This document shows, in pieces, positions 32,042 through 41,880 of a stretch of DNA of 54,100 bases. The translations under genes and the position numbers were made by a program. The stretch spans positions 1 through 54,100 of the forward strand of contig CALQCC020000033.1 of NCBI GenBank assembly GCA_943328975.2, written 5' to 3'. The first letter of the stretch is position 1; each line of letters begins with the position of its first letter. The DNA comes from Bordetella parapertussis. GTDB taxonomy: Bacteria; Acidobacteriota; Terriglobia; Bryobacterales; Bryobacteraceae. Below the pieces are notes generated by a model. The model did not search any database. It was not told the DNA's origin and saw only the letters and a list, made by a program, of their open reading frames with translations.

Positions 32042-34093
32042 ATGCCAAGTAAGCTTCTCGTCCTAGTACTTTTCCTCGCCGGAGCCCCGGTCGACTGGGC
32101 GCAGGCGTTGCCGTCTCCGGCGAAGCAGCCCTTCACGGTGGAGACGATGCTCAAGCTGTCGCGCATCGGCGAGCCGGTCTTATCCCCAGACGGGCTTCAG
32201 GTCGCCTTCTCGGTGCAGACCGTGGACGTGGTCAACAACACCAAGCCAACGCAGATCTTTGTGATTCCAGTGGCGGGCGGCAACCCCCGCCAATTGACGC
32301 GCGAAGGCTCGGCCAACGGGCGACCGCGCTGGTCCCCTGATTCGAAGCGGATTTTCTTTGTCTCTAACCGCAGCGGCTCCAACCAAGTGTGGGTGATGAA
32401 CGCGGATGGTACTTTGCCAACCCAGATCACCAAAATTTCCACCGAGGCCAGCGGGATACTGGTGACGCCGGACGGCCAAAGGGTCGTTTTCCTCTCCAGT
32501 GTTTATCCCGAATGTGGCTCGGACGACGTGTGCAATGCGAGCAAGATTGAGCAAGAGAGTAAGAACAAGGTCAAGGCCCGGCTCTACACCTCGCTGCTCT
32601 ACCGCCACTGGAATGAGTGGCGTGGTCCGCGCCGCCAGCATTTGATGGTGGTGAAGACCGATGGCTCAGAGTTGAAGCAGTTGACCGGGGGCCAGTTCGA
32701 TATTCCCCCGTTTTCACTGGGCGGTCCGGATGACTACGCGATCTCGCCCGACTCGCTGGAAGTTGCCTTCACGATGAATACGGAAGTAGATGCGGCATCG
32801 AGCACGAATTCAGACATCTATGTAGTTCCGGTGGCCGGCGGCGAGATTGTCCGGATCACCAGTGGACCGGGAGCCGACAGTTCCCCCATGTATTCTCCCG
32901 ATGCCCGCAGGCTGGCCTTCCGTTCGCAGGCCCGCCCTGGAGTGGAAAGCGACCGGTGGCGGCTGATGGTCCTCGATCGTGCGACCGGACGCGCTACCAG
33001 TTTGACCGACGGCGTGGATCGCTGGGTCGGCAGTTATACATGGGCCACCGATTCCACGCGCATCTTCTTCACCTCCGAAGATCGCGGGCGCACCAGCGTG
33101 CAAGTGATTCCCGTGACCGGCGGAGGCGTCAGAAACGTCATCACCGGCGCATCCACGGTGGACGACGTTCAATTCGCAGCGGACGGCCGAACGATGATTT
33201 ACACCGAGGCCAGCGGTTCGGCACCTACTGAGATTTTCCGCGCCAGTTCCACCGGCGGTGCCAGCGTGGCGCTCACGCACTTGAACGACGCCGTGCTCGC
33301 CAGCGCGCGGCTCACCCCTCTGGAGGAGCTGTGGACGGATGGCGCGGATCGGACGCGCATTCAATCCTTCATCGTGAAGCCTCCCGGCTTCACTGAAACC
33401 CGTCGCTACCCGGTGATGTTCCTCATTCACGGTGGCCCCCAGTCCTCGTGGGGCGAAGCCTGGAGCTATCGCTGGAACGCGCAAGTGATGGCCGGAGCCG
33501 GATATGTGGTCGTGATGCCCAACCCCCGCGGTTCCACTGGCTACGGACAAAAGTTTATCGACGAAATCAGCGGCGATTGGGGCGGCAAGGTCTACGCCGA
33601 CTTGATGGCAGTGGTCGACCAGGTGTCGGCGATGCCGTACATTGATCGTGACCGGATGGTGGCTGCGGGTGGTTCCTACGGAGGCTACATGGTGGACTGG
33701 CTGTTGGGACATACCAATCGCTTCAAGGCCTTGGTCTCCCACGCCGGAGTGTTCGATCTGCGTAGCATGGCCGGGGAAACCGAGGAGCTGTGGTTTGTGA
33801 AGGCTGAATTCAAGGGCATGCCTTGGGATAGCCCTGCTACCTATGAGCAGTGGTCTCCCAGCAAGTTCGTGAAGGATTTCAGAACACCTACCTTGGTCAT
33901 CCATGGGGAGTTCGACTACCGCGTTCCCATGGGTCAGGGTTTGCAGTTGTTCACTGCGCTGCAGTCGCAGAAAGTGCCGTCCCGGTTGCTGCTGTTCCCG
34001 GATGAAGGGCACTGGATTCAGAAACCGCAAAACACCGTGCTGTGGTATTCGCAATTCTTGGGCTGGATGGATCAGTGGGTCAGCAAAATGTAG
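32042..34093 (+). CDS. S9-family serine peptidase (acylaminoacyl-/dipeptidyl-peptidase type), secreted
   Basis: 683 residues. A signal peptide (MPSKLLVLVLFLAGAPVDWAQA) leads to a beta-propeller at about 40-410 with repeated WD40-like/TolB blades (GRPRWSPDSKRIFFVSNRSG, SPMYSPDARRLAFRSQ, VQFAADGRTMIYTEASG). The alpha/beta hydrolase domain follows. The catalytic triad is readable: S545 in AAGGSYGGYMVDW, D625 in IHGEFDYRVPMGQG and H657 in FPDEGHWIQK. Such enzymes cleave short peptides from the N-terminus. The gene ends in a 19-base overlap with the next gene. Confidence 0.93.
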   Translation: MPSKLLVLVLFLAGAPVDWAQALPSPAKQPFTVETMLKLSRIGEPVLSPDGLQVAFSVQTVDVVNNTKPTQIFVIPVAGGNPRQLTREGSANGRPRWSPDSKRIFFVSNRSGSNQVWVMNADGTLPTQITKISTEASGILVTPDGQRVVFLSSVYPECGSDDVCNASKIEQESKNKVKARLYTSLLYRHWNEWRGPRRQHLMVVKTDGSELKQLTGGQFDIPPFSLGGPDDYAISPDSLEVAFTMNTEVDAASSTNSDIYVVPVAGGEIVRITSGPGADSSPMYSPDARRLAFRSQARPGVESDRWRLMVLDRATGRATSLTDGVDRWVGSYTWATDSTRIFFTSEDRGRTSVQVIPVTGGGVRNVITGASTVDDVQFAADGRTMIYTEASGSAPTEIFRASSTGGASVALTHLNDAVLASARLTPLEELWTDGADRTRIQSFIVKPPGFTETRRYPVMFLIHGGPQSSWGEAWSYRWNAQVMAGAGYVVVMPNPRGSTGYGQKFIDEISGDWGGKVYADLMAVVDQVSAMPYIDRDRMVAAGGSYGGYMVDWLLGHTNRFKALVSHAGVFDLRSMAGETEELWFVKAEFKGMPWDSPATYEQWSPSKFVKDFRTPTLVIHGEFDYRVPMGQGLQLFTALQSQKVPSRLLLFPDEGHWIQKPQNTVLWYSQFLGWMDQWVSKM

Positions 34094-35451
34094 CCCTCGC
34101 CGCGTGTGCGGCGATTCTTCTATCGGCTTGCGAACGTCCACAGACGGCGGAGGCGGCGCTTCGCGAGGCGCTGACTAAGCAAAGCATGGGCGTGATCCGG
34201 CTTCCGTCTGGGGACATCGTCATTTCCGAGCCTCTCCGGTTGCTCAAAGGCGCGATGGAAATGGAGATTCGAGGAGCGGACAACACCCGCCTCATTGCCT
34301 CCAAGGACTTCAAGGGCTCTGCCATGTTTGTGGTCGAAAAAGCCACCAACATCACCTTCGCTGACTTTGTCATCGACGGCAACCGGGGCGCTTTGGCCAA
34401 GCCTTTTGAAATGGCTCCGCCGGAAAATGCGTTCCGCGTCTGGTACCCCAATAACGGAATTCTCGCCGACGAAGTGACCGGCCTGCGCATCGAACGGGTC
34501 GAGTTTCAGAACGTGGTTCACTTCCCGATTCTGGTCAGCCGGTCCACCGCTGTGCGCATTGACAAGGTCCGGGTAGAGAACTCAGGTTCTCTGAACGCCA
34601 AGGGCCGGAACAACCTGAGCGGCGGCATCTTGCTGGAAGAAGGCACGGCGGATTTTGAAGTCCGCAATTCGACCTTCAAGAACATCCGTGGCAATGCACT
34701 GTGGACGCATTCGCTTTTCACCTCGCCGCAACTTCTGGATGGGGCGTTTCTTCAGAACACCTTTGACACCATTGGTCGGGACGCCATCCAAGTGGGCCAT
34801 GCCAAGCGTGTGAAAGTGGAGGGCAATACCGGTCGCGATATCGGCTATCCCTTCGAAATTGTCGACATCGAAAACGAGGGAACTCCGGTGGCGATCGATA
34901 CCGCGGGCGACGTTCCCGGCTCCGAATACGTCCGCAACCAATTCGACGAAGTGAATGGCAAGTGCATCGACCTGGACGGCTTCCACGACGGTATCGTACT
35001 CGAAAACAGTTGCATCAATCGCCACGCGGCAGCGGACTATCCCAACGGCCACTTCGGCATCGTGATGAATAACACGCACCCTGAAGCGCATTCCGTCAAC
35101 ATCGAGCTCAGCGGGAACGTGATCGATGGAGCCAAGTACGGTGGCTTGTTCGTGATGGGATCGAACAATCACATTACCAACAACCGTTTTCTGAATCTCA
35201 ACTTGGCCGGCTGCAACGAAAGTTCACCCAATTGTGTGTACAAGGCGGACGAACCGCAGATGCTGCAGAGCGGCATCTACATTGGACGAGGCGTCGCACG
35301 TCTGGAAGAAGCCAAGGGCAACGTCATTCGTGGAAATACGATTACGGGTCACCACATGGCAGCGCGCTGCGTGAACCTCGGTCCGGGGATTCTACCTCTC
35401 GTGAATACGGTTGACTCAAACACCTGCCGCGACTACGTTGCACCCAAGTAA
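34075..35451 (+). CDS. Right-handed beta-helix lipoprotein
   Basis: 458 residues from GTG 34075, which makes a lipoprotein signal (GQQNVALAACAAILLSAC, lipobox LSAC); an upstream in-frame GTG at 34042 adds 11 residues. The body consists of repeated short strands with Asn/Val/Ile ladders (VVEKATNITFADFVIDGNRG, RNNLSGGILLEEGTADFEV, LSGNVIDGAKYGGLFVMGSNN), the pattern of parallel beta-helix proteins such as pectate-lyase-like or polysaccharide-modifying enzymes. A specific catalytic site is not recognised. Translationally coupled to the S9 peptidase by the overlap. Confidence 0.8.
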   Translation: MGQQNVALAACAAILLSACERPQTAEAALREALTKQSMGVIRLPSGDIVISEPLRLLKGAMEMEIRGADNTRLIASKDFKGSAMFVVEKATNITFADFVIDGNRGALAKPFEMAPPENAFRVWYPNNGILADEVTGLRIERVEFQNVVHFPILVSRSTAVRIDKVRVENSGSLNAKGRNNLSGGILLEEGTADFEVRNSTFKNIRGNALWTHSLFTSPQLLDGAFLQNTFDTIGRDAIQVGHAKRVKVEGNTGRDIGYPFEIVDIENEGTPVAIDTAGDVPGSEYVRNQFDEVNGKCIDLDGFHDGIVLENSCINRHAAADYPNGHFGIVMNNTHPEAHSVNIELSGNVIDGAKYGGLFVMGSNNHITNNRFLNLNLAGCNESSPNCVYKADEPQMLQSGIYIGRGVARLEEAKGNVIRGNTITGHHMAARCVNLGPGILPLVNTVDSNTCRDYVAPK

Positions 35452-35504
35452 ACGGACGCGGGTCGTACCGTGTGCCGCGCCACGTGTCGTATCCTGGGTA
35501 ATTC

Positions 35505-36446
35505 ATGTCCATCGATTTTCGGAACGTGGTGTTGTCCCCTCTCGACGGGTTTACGGCTTCGGCTCCGGCTGGGGCTATCATCGGCGTGGTCGGCGAAAAA
35601 GGCTCCGGTGTAACGGAACTGCTGCAACTCGCGGCGGGTGTCGTTCAACCCACCAGTGGTGAGGTCCGTGCAGCACCGGAACGCCGCTTTGTAGCCCTGG
35701 GCGATTCCCTCAATCTGGCCCCCGCCGCCGTGATCGCACTGGACCAGGCTCTGGCAACCCAGGATGCGGTGGTTCGCACCCGCACCCTCGCCGGCCTCGA
35801 TCGTCTCCGCCGCGCCGGATCGACCATCCTGCTGGCCTCCCACGAATATCACCTGCTGGAACAACTGTGCGACGAAATCTGGTGGCTCGACGCAGGGCGC
35901 CTAGCGGCTAAGGGTGATCCCAAAGCGACGCTGACCTCCTATCGCCGCTACGTCGCCGACGCGGTTCGCGCCTGGGGCGAGACCATCCCTCCTCGCCTGA
36001 CGCCGTCCTTCCGCCGCGGCGACGGCCGTGCCGAAGTCCTTTCCATCGAAACCATCGGAGCCAACGGCCAGCCGACCATCGTCTGGAAGAGCGGGGAAAT
36101 GGTTACCGTCCGTGCCACCGTTCGTTTCCATGAAGCAGTCCAGGCCCCCGTGCTGGGCCTGATGATCCGCACCCAGATCGGTTTCGAAGTCTACGGTACG
36201 AACACGGAACTGGAACGAATCGACATCGGTCCGCGTAAAGCCGGCGACACCATCCAGGTGGAATTTTCGTTCCTGTGCGACCTGTGTCCCCACGCCTACA
36301 CGTTAACCATGGCCTCGCACGATCCAGACGGCACCGCGCATGATTGGCTGGAGGACGCTGTGGCTGTCACAGTGACGGACGATCGCTATACGGCGGGTGT
36401 AGCCAACTTGCGAGCCAAAGTAAGCGTCACCGAACCCAAAGCGTAA
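35505..36446 (+). CDS. Wzt-like protein with degenerate ABC domain and intact cargo-binding domain
   Basis: 313 residues. The N-terminal 150 residues follow ABC-ATPase order but are degraded: the Walker A position reads GEKGSGVTE (30-38), with V36 replacing the essential lysine. Only about 40 residues lie before the Walker-B-like VIALDQAL (76-83), where glutamine Q81 replaces the catalytic glutamate, and the helical subdomain with the LSGGQ signature is missing. An H-loop-like ASHEYHLLEQLCDEIWWLDAGRL (split at 111-133) is kept. Residues about 165-305 resemble the C-terminal domain of Wzt (GRAEVLSIETIGANG, VTVRATVRFHEAV, GFEVYGTNTEL), which binds O-antigen chain ends. No Wzm permease is adjacent. 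Probably a non-hydrolysing glycan-binding protein. Confidence 0.72.
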   Translation: MSIDFRNVVLSPLDGFTASAPAGAIIGVVGEKGSGVTELLQLAAGVVQPTSGEVRAAPERRFVALGDSLNLAPAAVIALDQALATQDAVVRTRTLAGLDRLRRAGSTILLASHEYHLLEQLCDEIWWLDAGRLAAKGDPKATLTSYRRYVADAVRAWGETIPPRLTPSFRRGDGRAEVLSIETIGANGQPTIVWKSGEMVTVRATVRFHEAVQAPVLGLMIRTQIGFEVYGTNTELERIDIGPRKAGDTIQVEFSFLCDLCPHAYTLTMASHDPDGTAHDWLEDAVAVTVTDDRYTAGVANLRAKVSVTEPKA

Positions 36447-36456
36447 GCCAACAGGC

Positions 36457-37803
36457 TTACTTGCCTTCGAGCATGAAGGTGGGGGCCAAGCCTGTGAGCG
36501 TGGAGAATCCATTGGATCCAGCCATGCCCAGCCAGCACGATGCGCCATGCACTTCACCGCCAAACGCATGCGGATAGATGTGCGTGACCATGTCCTTCAT
36601 CATCAGGCTGCCGTACTGCATCAGCGGGAACACGGCATGCGCCTGGTTCACCACCTCCTGCACTACGAACGGAGTGCGCAAGGCCTGTTTAATCGCCTTC
36701 TCCCACGCGGCCTCGTCCACTTGCGCGCCGTAGATGGGATGAATCTCTGAGGTCTCGTCGTTGGGCCGCAGCACCAGCTTATTGCGATGCTTCGCCACGA
36801 ACTCGAGCAGGTCCACGTTGTGCGTCTTGTGCGTGGTCTTGCCGGGCTGCATGAAGCGCGTCCACGGCAGATGTTCCTTCAGCGCGGCCCGTTCTGCTGC
36901 CGGGAACTTAGCGGTCAGCTTCGGATCGGTCAACAGGTCAAACATGGTGCGCTTGGCGCGCATATCGGCACGGAAATTGTTCACCATACAGATCGCGCCA
37001 TCTTTATACGCGCGGATCAGCGGATGGTTGAGGTCGTATTTGACCAGGAAGTCTTGCAGCTTCACGCGCCGCAGAACGATGTCGATCGTGAAGTCGCCGC
37101 TGCGTAACGCGTCGTTACGATACTCCAACTGTTCGGGAGAAAGGATATGCGTGACGTAGCCTTCGCTCGTAAAATACTTGGCCAGCAGAGCATGATCGCT
37201 CGCTCCGGATTGGAACGGCTGCCGAGCCTCCACAATCGCGATGTTGGGACGCTTCTGCTTGCCCTTGGTTTCCTTGTAGGCTTTCAGAATCGCGGTCAGC
37301 AGCGGCTTGCTGCCGCCCAGCTTTTTCAGCTTGTGCTTCTTGCGGAATTCTTTCACCGGCGGAGCCTCGAAATACAGGTCACCCAACGCGTCGCCATACA
37401 GCACGCCACCCGGGATGTCGGAACTGTATCCGGTGAAGTAGAGAGACTTTTCGGTTTGCGCCGTATCCAGCAGGGAACTGATCGTGATGGAATAGCGAGG
37501 GTCCACTGATGCCAGCATCCGCTCAGCCGGCAATAGTTGCATGCGGGCCACTAGGGCGGGCGTGGTGAGCACCATCTGCTCCATCCGTGCCATCGCTGAC
37601 AAGACGAGCTCCGACGCCTTCACCAGCGTTGCGTAGTCGCGCTTCGTAATGAAGTGCGGCCGCAAAACGGGCGAGACGGGGCGGCCATCCAATTTCTCGG
37701 CCTGGATACGCTCTTGTAAAGCGTGAGCCCAGGCGAGATCTATGTACGGCTCGCTCTCAATCAATTTGTGGTATCGGGCGACGGCCTCGCTTACCAAGGA
37801 CAT
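36457..37803 (-). CDS. ATP-grasp-like protein of unknown function
   Basis: 448 residues from ATG 37803 (MSLVSEAVARYHKLIE); a TTG at 37845 is less likely. The protein has KLVLRPNDETSEI followed by a helix and TPFVVQEVVNQAH, the order seen in circularly permuted ATP-grasp proteins (LVLKPND...VVQE). However, the usual glycine-rich loop after PND (YGGxG) is replaced by TSEIHPIYG, so nucleotide binding is uncertain. NIAIVEARQPFQSGASDHALL is a Rossmann-like start of an earlier domain. No signal peptide; cytoplasmic. Convergent with the Wzt-like gene, with 10 bases between the stops. Confidence 0.65.
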   Translation of the reverse strand: MSLVSEAVARYHKLIESEPYIDLAWAHALQERIQAEKLDGRPVSPVLRPHFITKRDYATLVKASELVLSAMARMEQMVLTTPALVARMQLLPAERMLASVDPRYSITISSLLDTAQTEKSLYFTGYSSDIPGGVLYGDALGDLYFEAPPVKEFRKKHKLKKLGGSKPLLTAILKAYKETKGKQKRPNIAIVEARQPFQSGASDHALLAKYFTSEGYVTHILSPEQLEYRNDALRSGDFTIDIVLRRVKLQDFLVKYDLNHPLIRAYKDGAICMVNNFRADMRAKRTMFDLLTDPKLTAKFPAAERAALKEHLPWTRFMQPGKTTHKTHNVDLLEFVAKHRNKLVLRPNDETSEIHPIYGAQVDEAAWEKAIKQALRTPFVVQEVVNQAHAVFPLMQYGSLMMKDMVTHIYPHAFGGEVHGASCWLGMAGSNGFSTLTGLAPTFMLEGK

Positions 37804-37855
37804 GGGCGTTTGCAACAGTATCGCACGCGCAAGTCCAGTTTGCAAAACGGCAAAA

Positions 37856-37892
37856 CCCCCTAGGATCGCACTATGCGTATGATTCCAGGGGG
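37856..37892 (-). terminator. Terminator of typA
   Basis: CCCCCT (37856-37861) pairs with AGGGGG (37887-37892), with an inner CGCA-CTA-TGCG hairpin. On the minus strand the stem is followed by TTTTGCCGTTTT. It lies 23 bases past the typA stop. Confidence 0.7.
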
Positions 37893-37914
37893 TTTATGGC
37901 TGAAACAAAAAGAC

Positions 37915-39711
37915 CTAGCGTTGGTTTTGCTTGAGGATCTTTTTGCGTAAACGGATGGATTTGGGCGTAACTTCGACCAATTCGTCTTCCCGGATGAACT
38001 CCAAAGCCTGTTCCAGGTTGAGCAAACGCGGCGGGACCAGGCGAATCGCTTCGTCGGCGCCGGAAGAGCGCATATTGGACATCTTCTTCTCTTTGACGAT
38101 GTTGACGTCAAGATCCGAATCGCGCGCGTTTTCGCCCACGATCATGCCTTCGTAAACGTCGACGCCGGAAGTGATGAACATGTCGCCGCGTTCCTGCAGA
38201 TTGAACAGCGCGTAGCCGGTCGACTTGCCCGCGCGATCCGAGATCAGCGAACCCGTCGGACGCATCGGGATGTCGCCCTGCCACTCGATGTAGCCATGGA
38301 ACAGCGAGTTCATGATCGCCGTGCCCTTGGTATCGGTCAGCATCTCGTTACGCAGGCCAATGAGCCCGCGCGACGGCACCAGGAACTCGATGCGCACGCG
38401 GCCCGAGCCATGGTTCACCATCTTTTCCATCTTGCCCTTGCGCATGCCCATCTTCTCAATGACCACACCGACAAAGTTTTCCGGGCAGTCAACGGTCAGA
38501 GTTTCCAGCGGTTCATGAATCTTGCCGTCGATGGTCTTAGTGAGGATTTCCGGCTTACCCACGCCGAGTTCGTAACCTTCGCGGCGCATCATTTCGATCA
38601 GGATCGCCAGCTGCAATTCGCCGCGGCCCATCACCTTGAACGCATCCGGCCCGCCGAACTCTTCTACCTTGATCGAAACGTTCGTCAGCAGCTCGCGGTC
38701 GAGGCGGTCCCGCAAGTTGCGCGACGTGACGTAGGTGCCTTCGCGGCCCGCGAACGGCGAGTTGTTAATCATGAACGTCATCGCGATGGTCGGCTCGTCG
38801 ATCTGGATCGGCGGCATCGGCATCGGCGTCTCGACGTTGGTCAGCGTTTCACCGATGGTGATGCCTTCCAGCCCGGCGATCGACAGAATGTCACCCGGCC
38901 GGCCAATGGTTTCGTCCACCTGCTTCAGGCCTTCAAAGGAGTACATCTTCGTGATGCGCGCCTTCTGGTAGGTGCCGTTCAGCTTCGCAATGGCGATTTC
39001 GTCGTTCAGCCGCAGAGTGCCGTTGAACACGCGACCGATGGCCAAGCGGCCCAGGTAGTCGCTGTAATCCAGGTTGCCGACCTGCAACTGTAGGATGCCT
39101 TCGGGATCGCCCTTGGGGGACGGAATGTGTTCCACGATCGCTTCAAACAACACGCGCAAGTCGGTGGCTTCGTCTTCCGGTTCCTTCTTCGCGATGCCGA
39201 GCTTCGCGTTCGTGTAAACGATCGGGAAACTGAGCTGGTCTTCACGGGCGTCCAAGTCGATGAACAAGTCGTACACTTCGTTCAGCACTTCCTGAATGCG
39301 CGCGTCGGGACGGTCAATCTTGTTGATAACCACGATCTGCGGCAACCCCGCTTCCAACGCCTTCATCAAGACGTAGCGGGTCTGGGGCAGGGGGCCTTCG
39401 CTGGAATCCACCAGCAGGACCACGCCGTCTACCAGCTTGAGCGCGCGTTCGACTTCGCCGCCGAAATCACTGTGGCCCGGGGTGTCGACAATGTTGATCT
39501 TGGTTTCACCAAAGCGCACGCCGGTGGCTTTAGCAAGAATCGTGATACCGCGCTCGCGTTCCAGATCGTTGGAATCCATGGCGCGTTCTTCTACTTGTTC
39601 GTTTGCACGGAAGATTCCGCTTTGGCGGAACATAGCGTCTACGAGTGTGGTCTTGCCATGATCGACGTGCGCGATGATGGCGATGTTGCGAACTAGGGGA
39701 TTAAAGGACAT
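37915..39711 (-). CDS. typA: Ribosome-associated translational GTPase TypA/BipA
   Basis: 598 residues, standard length. The GTPase domain has G1 [20 protein letters not shown]2-region [14 protein letters not shown]3 [16 protein letters not shown] and G4 [12 protein letters not shown]-like domain II follows, and the C-terminal end contains [20 protein letters not shown] and [19 protein letters not shown], distinctive for TypA. It binds the ribosome at the EF-G site under stress or cold. Monocistronic, with der divergently upstream 57 bases away and a terminator downstream. Confidence 0.97.
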   Translation of the reverse strand: MSFNPLVRNIAIIAHVDHGKTTLVDAMFRQSGIFRANEQVEERAMDSNDLERERGITILAKATGVRFGETKINIVDTPGHSDFGGEVERALKLVDGVVLLVDSSEGPLPQTRYVLMKALEAGLPQIVVINKIDRPDARIQEVLNEVYDLFIDLDAREDQLSFPIVYTNAKLGIAKKEPEDEATDLRVLFEAIVEHIPSPKGDPEGILQLQVGNLDYSDYLGRLAIGRVFNGTLRLNDEIAIAKLNGTYQKARITKMYSFEGLKQVDETIGRPGDILSIAGLEGITIGETLTNVETPMPMPPIQIDEPTIAMTFMINNSPFAGREGTYVTSRNLRDRLDRELLTNVSIKVEEFGGPDAFKVMGRGELQLAILIEMMRREGYELGVGKPEILTKTIDGKIHEPLETLTVDCPENFVGVVIEKMGMRKGKMEKMVNHGSGRVRIEFLVPSRGLIGLRNEMLTDTKGTAIMNSLFHGYIEWQGDIPMRPTGSLISDRAGKSTGYALFNLQERGDMFITSGVDVYEGMIVGENARDSDLDVNIVKEKKMSNMRSSGADEAIRLVPPRLLNLEQALEFIREDELVEVTPKSIRLRKKILKQNQR

Positions 39712-39768
39712 GCAAGCTTCTATTGTCCGTCATTTTGGGGGTCCGGCGGGCAGTAGTCGTTTCAGGCG

Positions 39769-41100
39769 ATGATAGTAACAGTGCAATCTCTTCCATCCGT
39801 TGTAATTGTCGGCCGTCCTAACGTTGGTAAATCCACGCTGTTCAACGCCATCTTGAAAGCCCGCCGTTCCATTGTGGGCGATGAACCAGGTATCACCCGC
39901 GACCGTATTTACGGCGAAGCGTACCATCACGGACGCCCGTTCGTCCTGGTGGATACCGGCGGCATCATCACCGATGACGCGGAGATGATCCCCAGCCAGA
40001 TCCTGAAGCAAGCCCGCGTTGCCTTGAAAAATGCGTCTTCCATCATCTTTGTAATTGATGGCCGTACGGAGATCACCGGTGCGGACCGCGACCTGGCTGC
40101 CATGTTGCGCAAGCTGGGTAAGCCCGTCGTGCTCGCCGTTAACAAGATCGATAGCGAACGCCGTGGCGAACTGGCGCATGAGTTCCATTCACTTGCCTTT
40201 GAGAATCTTTTCCCCATCTCCGCCGAACATCACCTCGGCGTAGCCGACTTGCTGGACTTCATCACCGCCGATTTTCCCAAGCGGGCTCCCGCCCCTGAGG
40301 TGGACGAGGCTGCCAAAGTCATCCCGAAGATCAAGGTCGCCATCATCGGCCGCCCCAACGTGGGCAAGTCGACTCTGCTCAACGCCCTCACGGGCATGGA
40401 TCGCGCCATCGTCTCTCCGGTCGCCGGAACCACGCGTGACGCTGTCGACGAAACCATCCGCTACAACAACATCGACTACGTGTTGGTCGATACCGCCGGC
40501 ATTCGCCGCAAGGGTAAGACGAAGGAGATGGCGGAGAAGCTCAGCGTCGTTATGGCCCGCCGCCACCTGCGCATGTCCCACGTGGCCGTCATTGTGATCG
40601 ATGCCACCGAAGGCGTGCTCGCACTGGACGCCACCATCGCCGGCTACGCCCACGAAGAAGGCCGAGCCCTGATCCTATGCGTCAACAAATGGGACACCGT
40701 CCTGGTTCCTGCGAAACGCAAGTTCATGGAGCAGGTCAAAGAGCGCCTCAAGTTCCTCGAATACGCCAGTGTAGTTTTCGTCTCCGCCTTGAACGGCGAA
40801 GGCGTGAAGGACCTCTTCGGTCGCATCCGCAAAGCATACGAAGCCGCCAGCCGTCGCGTCACCACCGGCGAACTCAATCGCTTTGTCGACTCGCTGCGTT
40901 GGGAGTACGAGCCCAAGCTCAAGTACATCACCCAAGCCTCTATCCGTCCGCCGACATTCATCGTGTTCACCGATAGCACGCACCAACTGCACTTCTCAGC
41001 GGAGCGCTTCCTGATCAACCGTCTGCGCGAACAGTTCGGTTTCGAAGGAACTCCCGTGATCGTGAAGCCGCAGCGCCACACGCTAGGCCGCAAACGCTAG
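39769..41100 (+). CDS. der: Ribosome biogenesis GTPase Der (EngA)
   Basis: 443 residues with two tandem GTPase domains: VIVGRPNVGKSTLFNAILKA near the N-terminus and AIIGRPNVGKSTLLNALTGM around residue 188. DTGGIITDDAEMIPSQI and DTAGIRRKGKTKEMAEKLS are the respective switch regions, and a C-terminal KH-like domain ends in HTLGRKR. Der helps assemble the 50S subunit. ATG 39769 was chosen; an in-frame GTG at 39781 is an alternative. Its TAG overlaps the TAG of the convergent TonB-family gene by 4 bases (CTAG). Confidence 0.97.
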   Translation: MIVTVQSLPSVVIVGRPNVGKSTLFNAILKARRSIVGDEPGITRDRIYGEAYHHGRPFVLVDTGGIITDDAEMIPSQILKQARVALKNASSIIFVIDGRTEITGADRDLAAMLRKLGKPVVLAVNKIDSERRGELAHEFHSLAFENLFPISAEHHLGVADLLDFITADFPKRAPAPEVDEAAKVIPKIKVAIIGRPNVGKSTLLNALTGMDRAIVSPVAGTTRDAVDETIRYNNIDYVLVDTAGIRRKGKTKEMAEKLSVVMARRHLRMSHVAVIVIDATEGVLALDATIAGYAHEEGRALILCVNKWDTVLVPAKRKFMEQVKERLKFLEYASVVFVSALNGEGVKDLFGRIRKAYEAASRRVTTGELNRFVDSLRWEYEPKLKYITQASIRPPTFIVFTDSTHQLHFSAERFLINRLREQFGFEGTPVIVKPQRHTLGRKR

Positions 41101-41840
41101 CGCAGCGCAAAGTTCACGTCGATGGGCGCTTCCACTTCGACCGGCAGCCCGTTCAGCAAAGTCGGTGCGTAGAGCCATTGACTGACAGCATCGAACGCCG
41201 CCTGCCGCAGCATCGGATGCCCATCGACCACCCGCAAGTCCCGCACGTGTCCATCCTTGCCGATGATCCCGAGCAGGTGCACCGTGCCCGATAGACGGAT
41301 TTGACGAGCCAGCGCAGGATACTTCGGCAATACTTGCGTGATCAGTTTTCCTGCGAGTACGCCGCCGCTGAGTTTGAGCGGCTTCGCATCAGACACCGGC
41401 GCGATCGCGATTGGCCTCACAACTTCAGCGGTGGTCGCCGGTCCGGCAAACGTTGGTAAGTCCCTGCGCCCTCCCGCGACGTCTGTAACGATGGCCCCAG
41501 GAATCACCGCGATATCAATGGAGTCGAACGTTCCTTGGATCTCGGCAGTTCGTGATGATTCTGGACGCGCCTTCGCAGCCGCAACCGAACGGGAGTCAAA
41601 GACGCGTCGCGGCCCCGACTCCGTTGCCGTAGCCGTGCGCGTCACCTCGATCTGCCGCTCCCGCGGCTTCGGCGTGACGAAAATGTCCGCCGCGATTGGC
41701 AGCAACGGCAGTGCCCGCGTGTAGAGCAGAGGCCCTACTACTAAGACACCGACGATCGTCATTTGTGCCAGGAAAGATACCGCAAAAGCGCCTGTTTTTC
41801 GCGCCGAAGCGGGCCGTGTGAGAAGCATTTGCTCGAACAT
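41097..41840 (-). CDS. TonB-family energy transducer protein
   Basis: 247 residues from ATG 41840 (a GTG at 41861 is an alternative). A transmembrane segment at about 15-45 (FAVSFLAQMTIVGVLVVGPLL) is followed by a linker with basic and acidic stretches, then the TonB C-terminal fold at about 160-247: LPKYPALARQIRLSGTVHLL, GKDGHVRDLRVVDGHPMLRQ, AAFDAVSQWLYAP. It would energise TonB-dependent receptors such as the one at 2455-6081. No exbB/exbD partner is adjacent. It ends in a 4-base convergent overlap with der. Confidence 0.9.
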   Translation of the reverse strand: MFEQMLLTRPASARKTGAFAVSFLAQMTIVGVLVVGPLLYTRALPLLPIAADIFVTPKPRERQIEVTRTATATESGPRRVFDSRSVAAAKARPESSRTAEIQGTFDSIDIAVIPGAIVTDVAGGRRDLPTFAGPATTAEVVRPIAIAPVSDAKPLKLSGGVLAGKLITQVLPKYPALARQIRLSGTVHLLGIIGKDGHVRDLRVVDGHPMLRQAAFDAVSQWLYAPTLLNGLPVEVEAPIDVNFALR

Positions 41841-41880
41841 GTCCAAGTAGACACTGAGCACAAGAACAAAGTTCCAGCCG

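Noticed and set aside
32810-34141. A 443-codon minus-strand frame antisense to the S9 peptidase
   Set aside because: The plus strand encodes a complete catalytic triad and propeller; the antisense translation is His/Gly-rich without any recognisable domain.
38296-39093. A 265-codon plus-strand frame antisense to typA
   Set aside because: typA is unambiguous over the whole interval; the antisense product has no motif or ribosome site.
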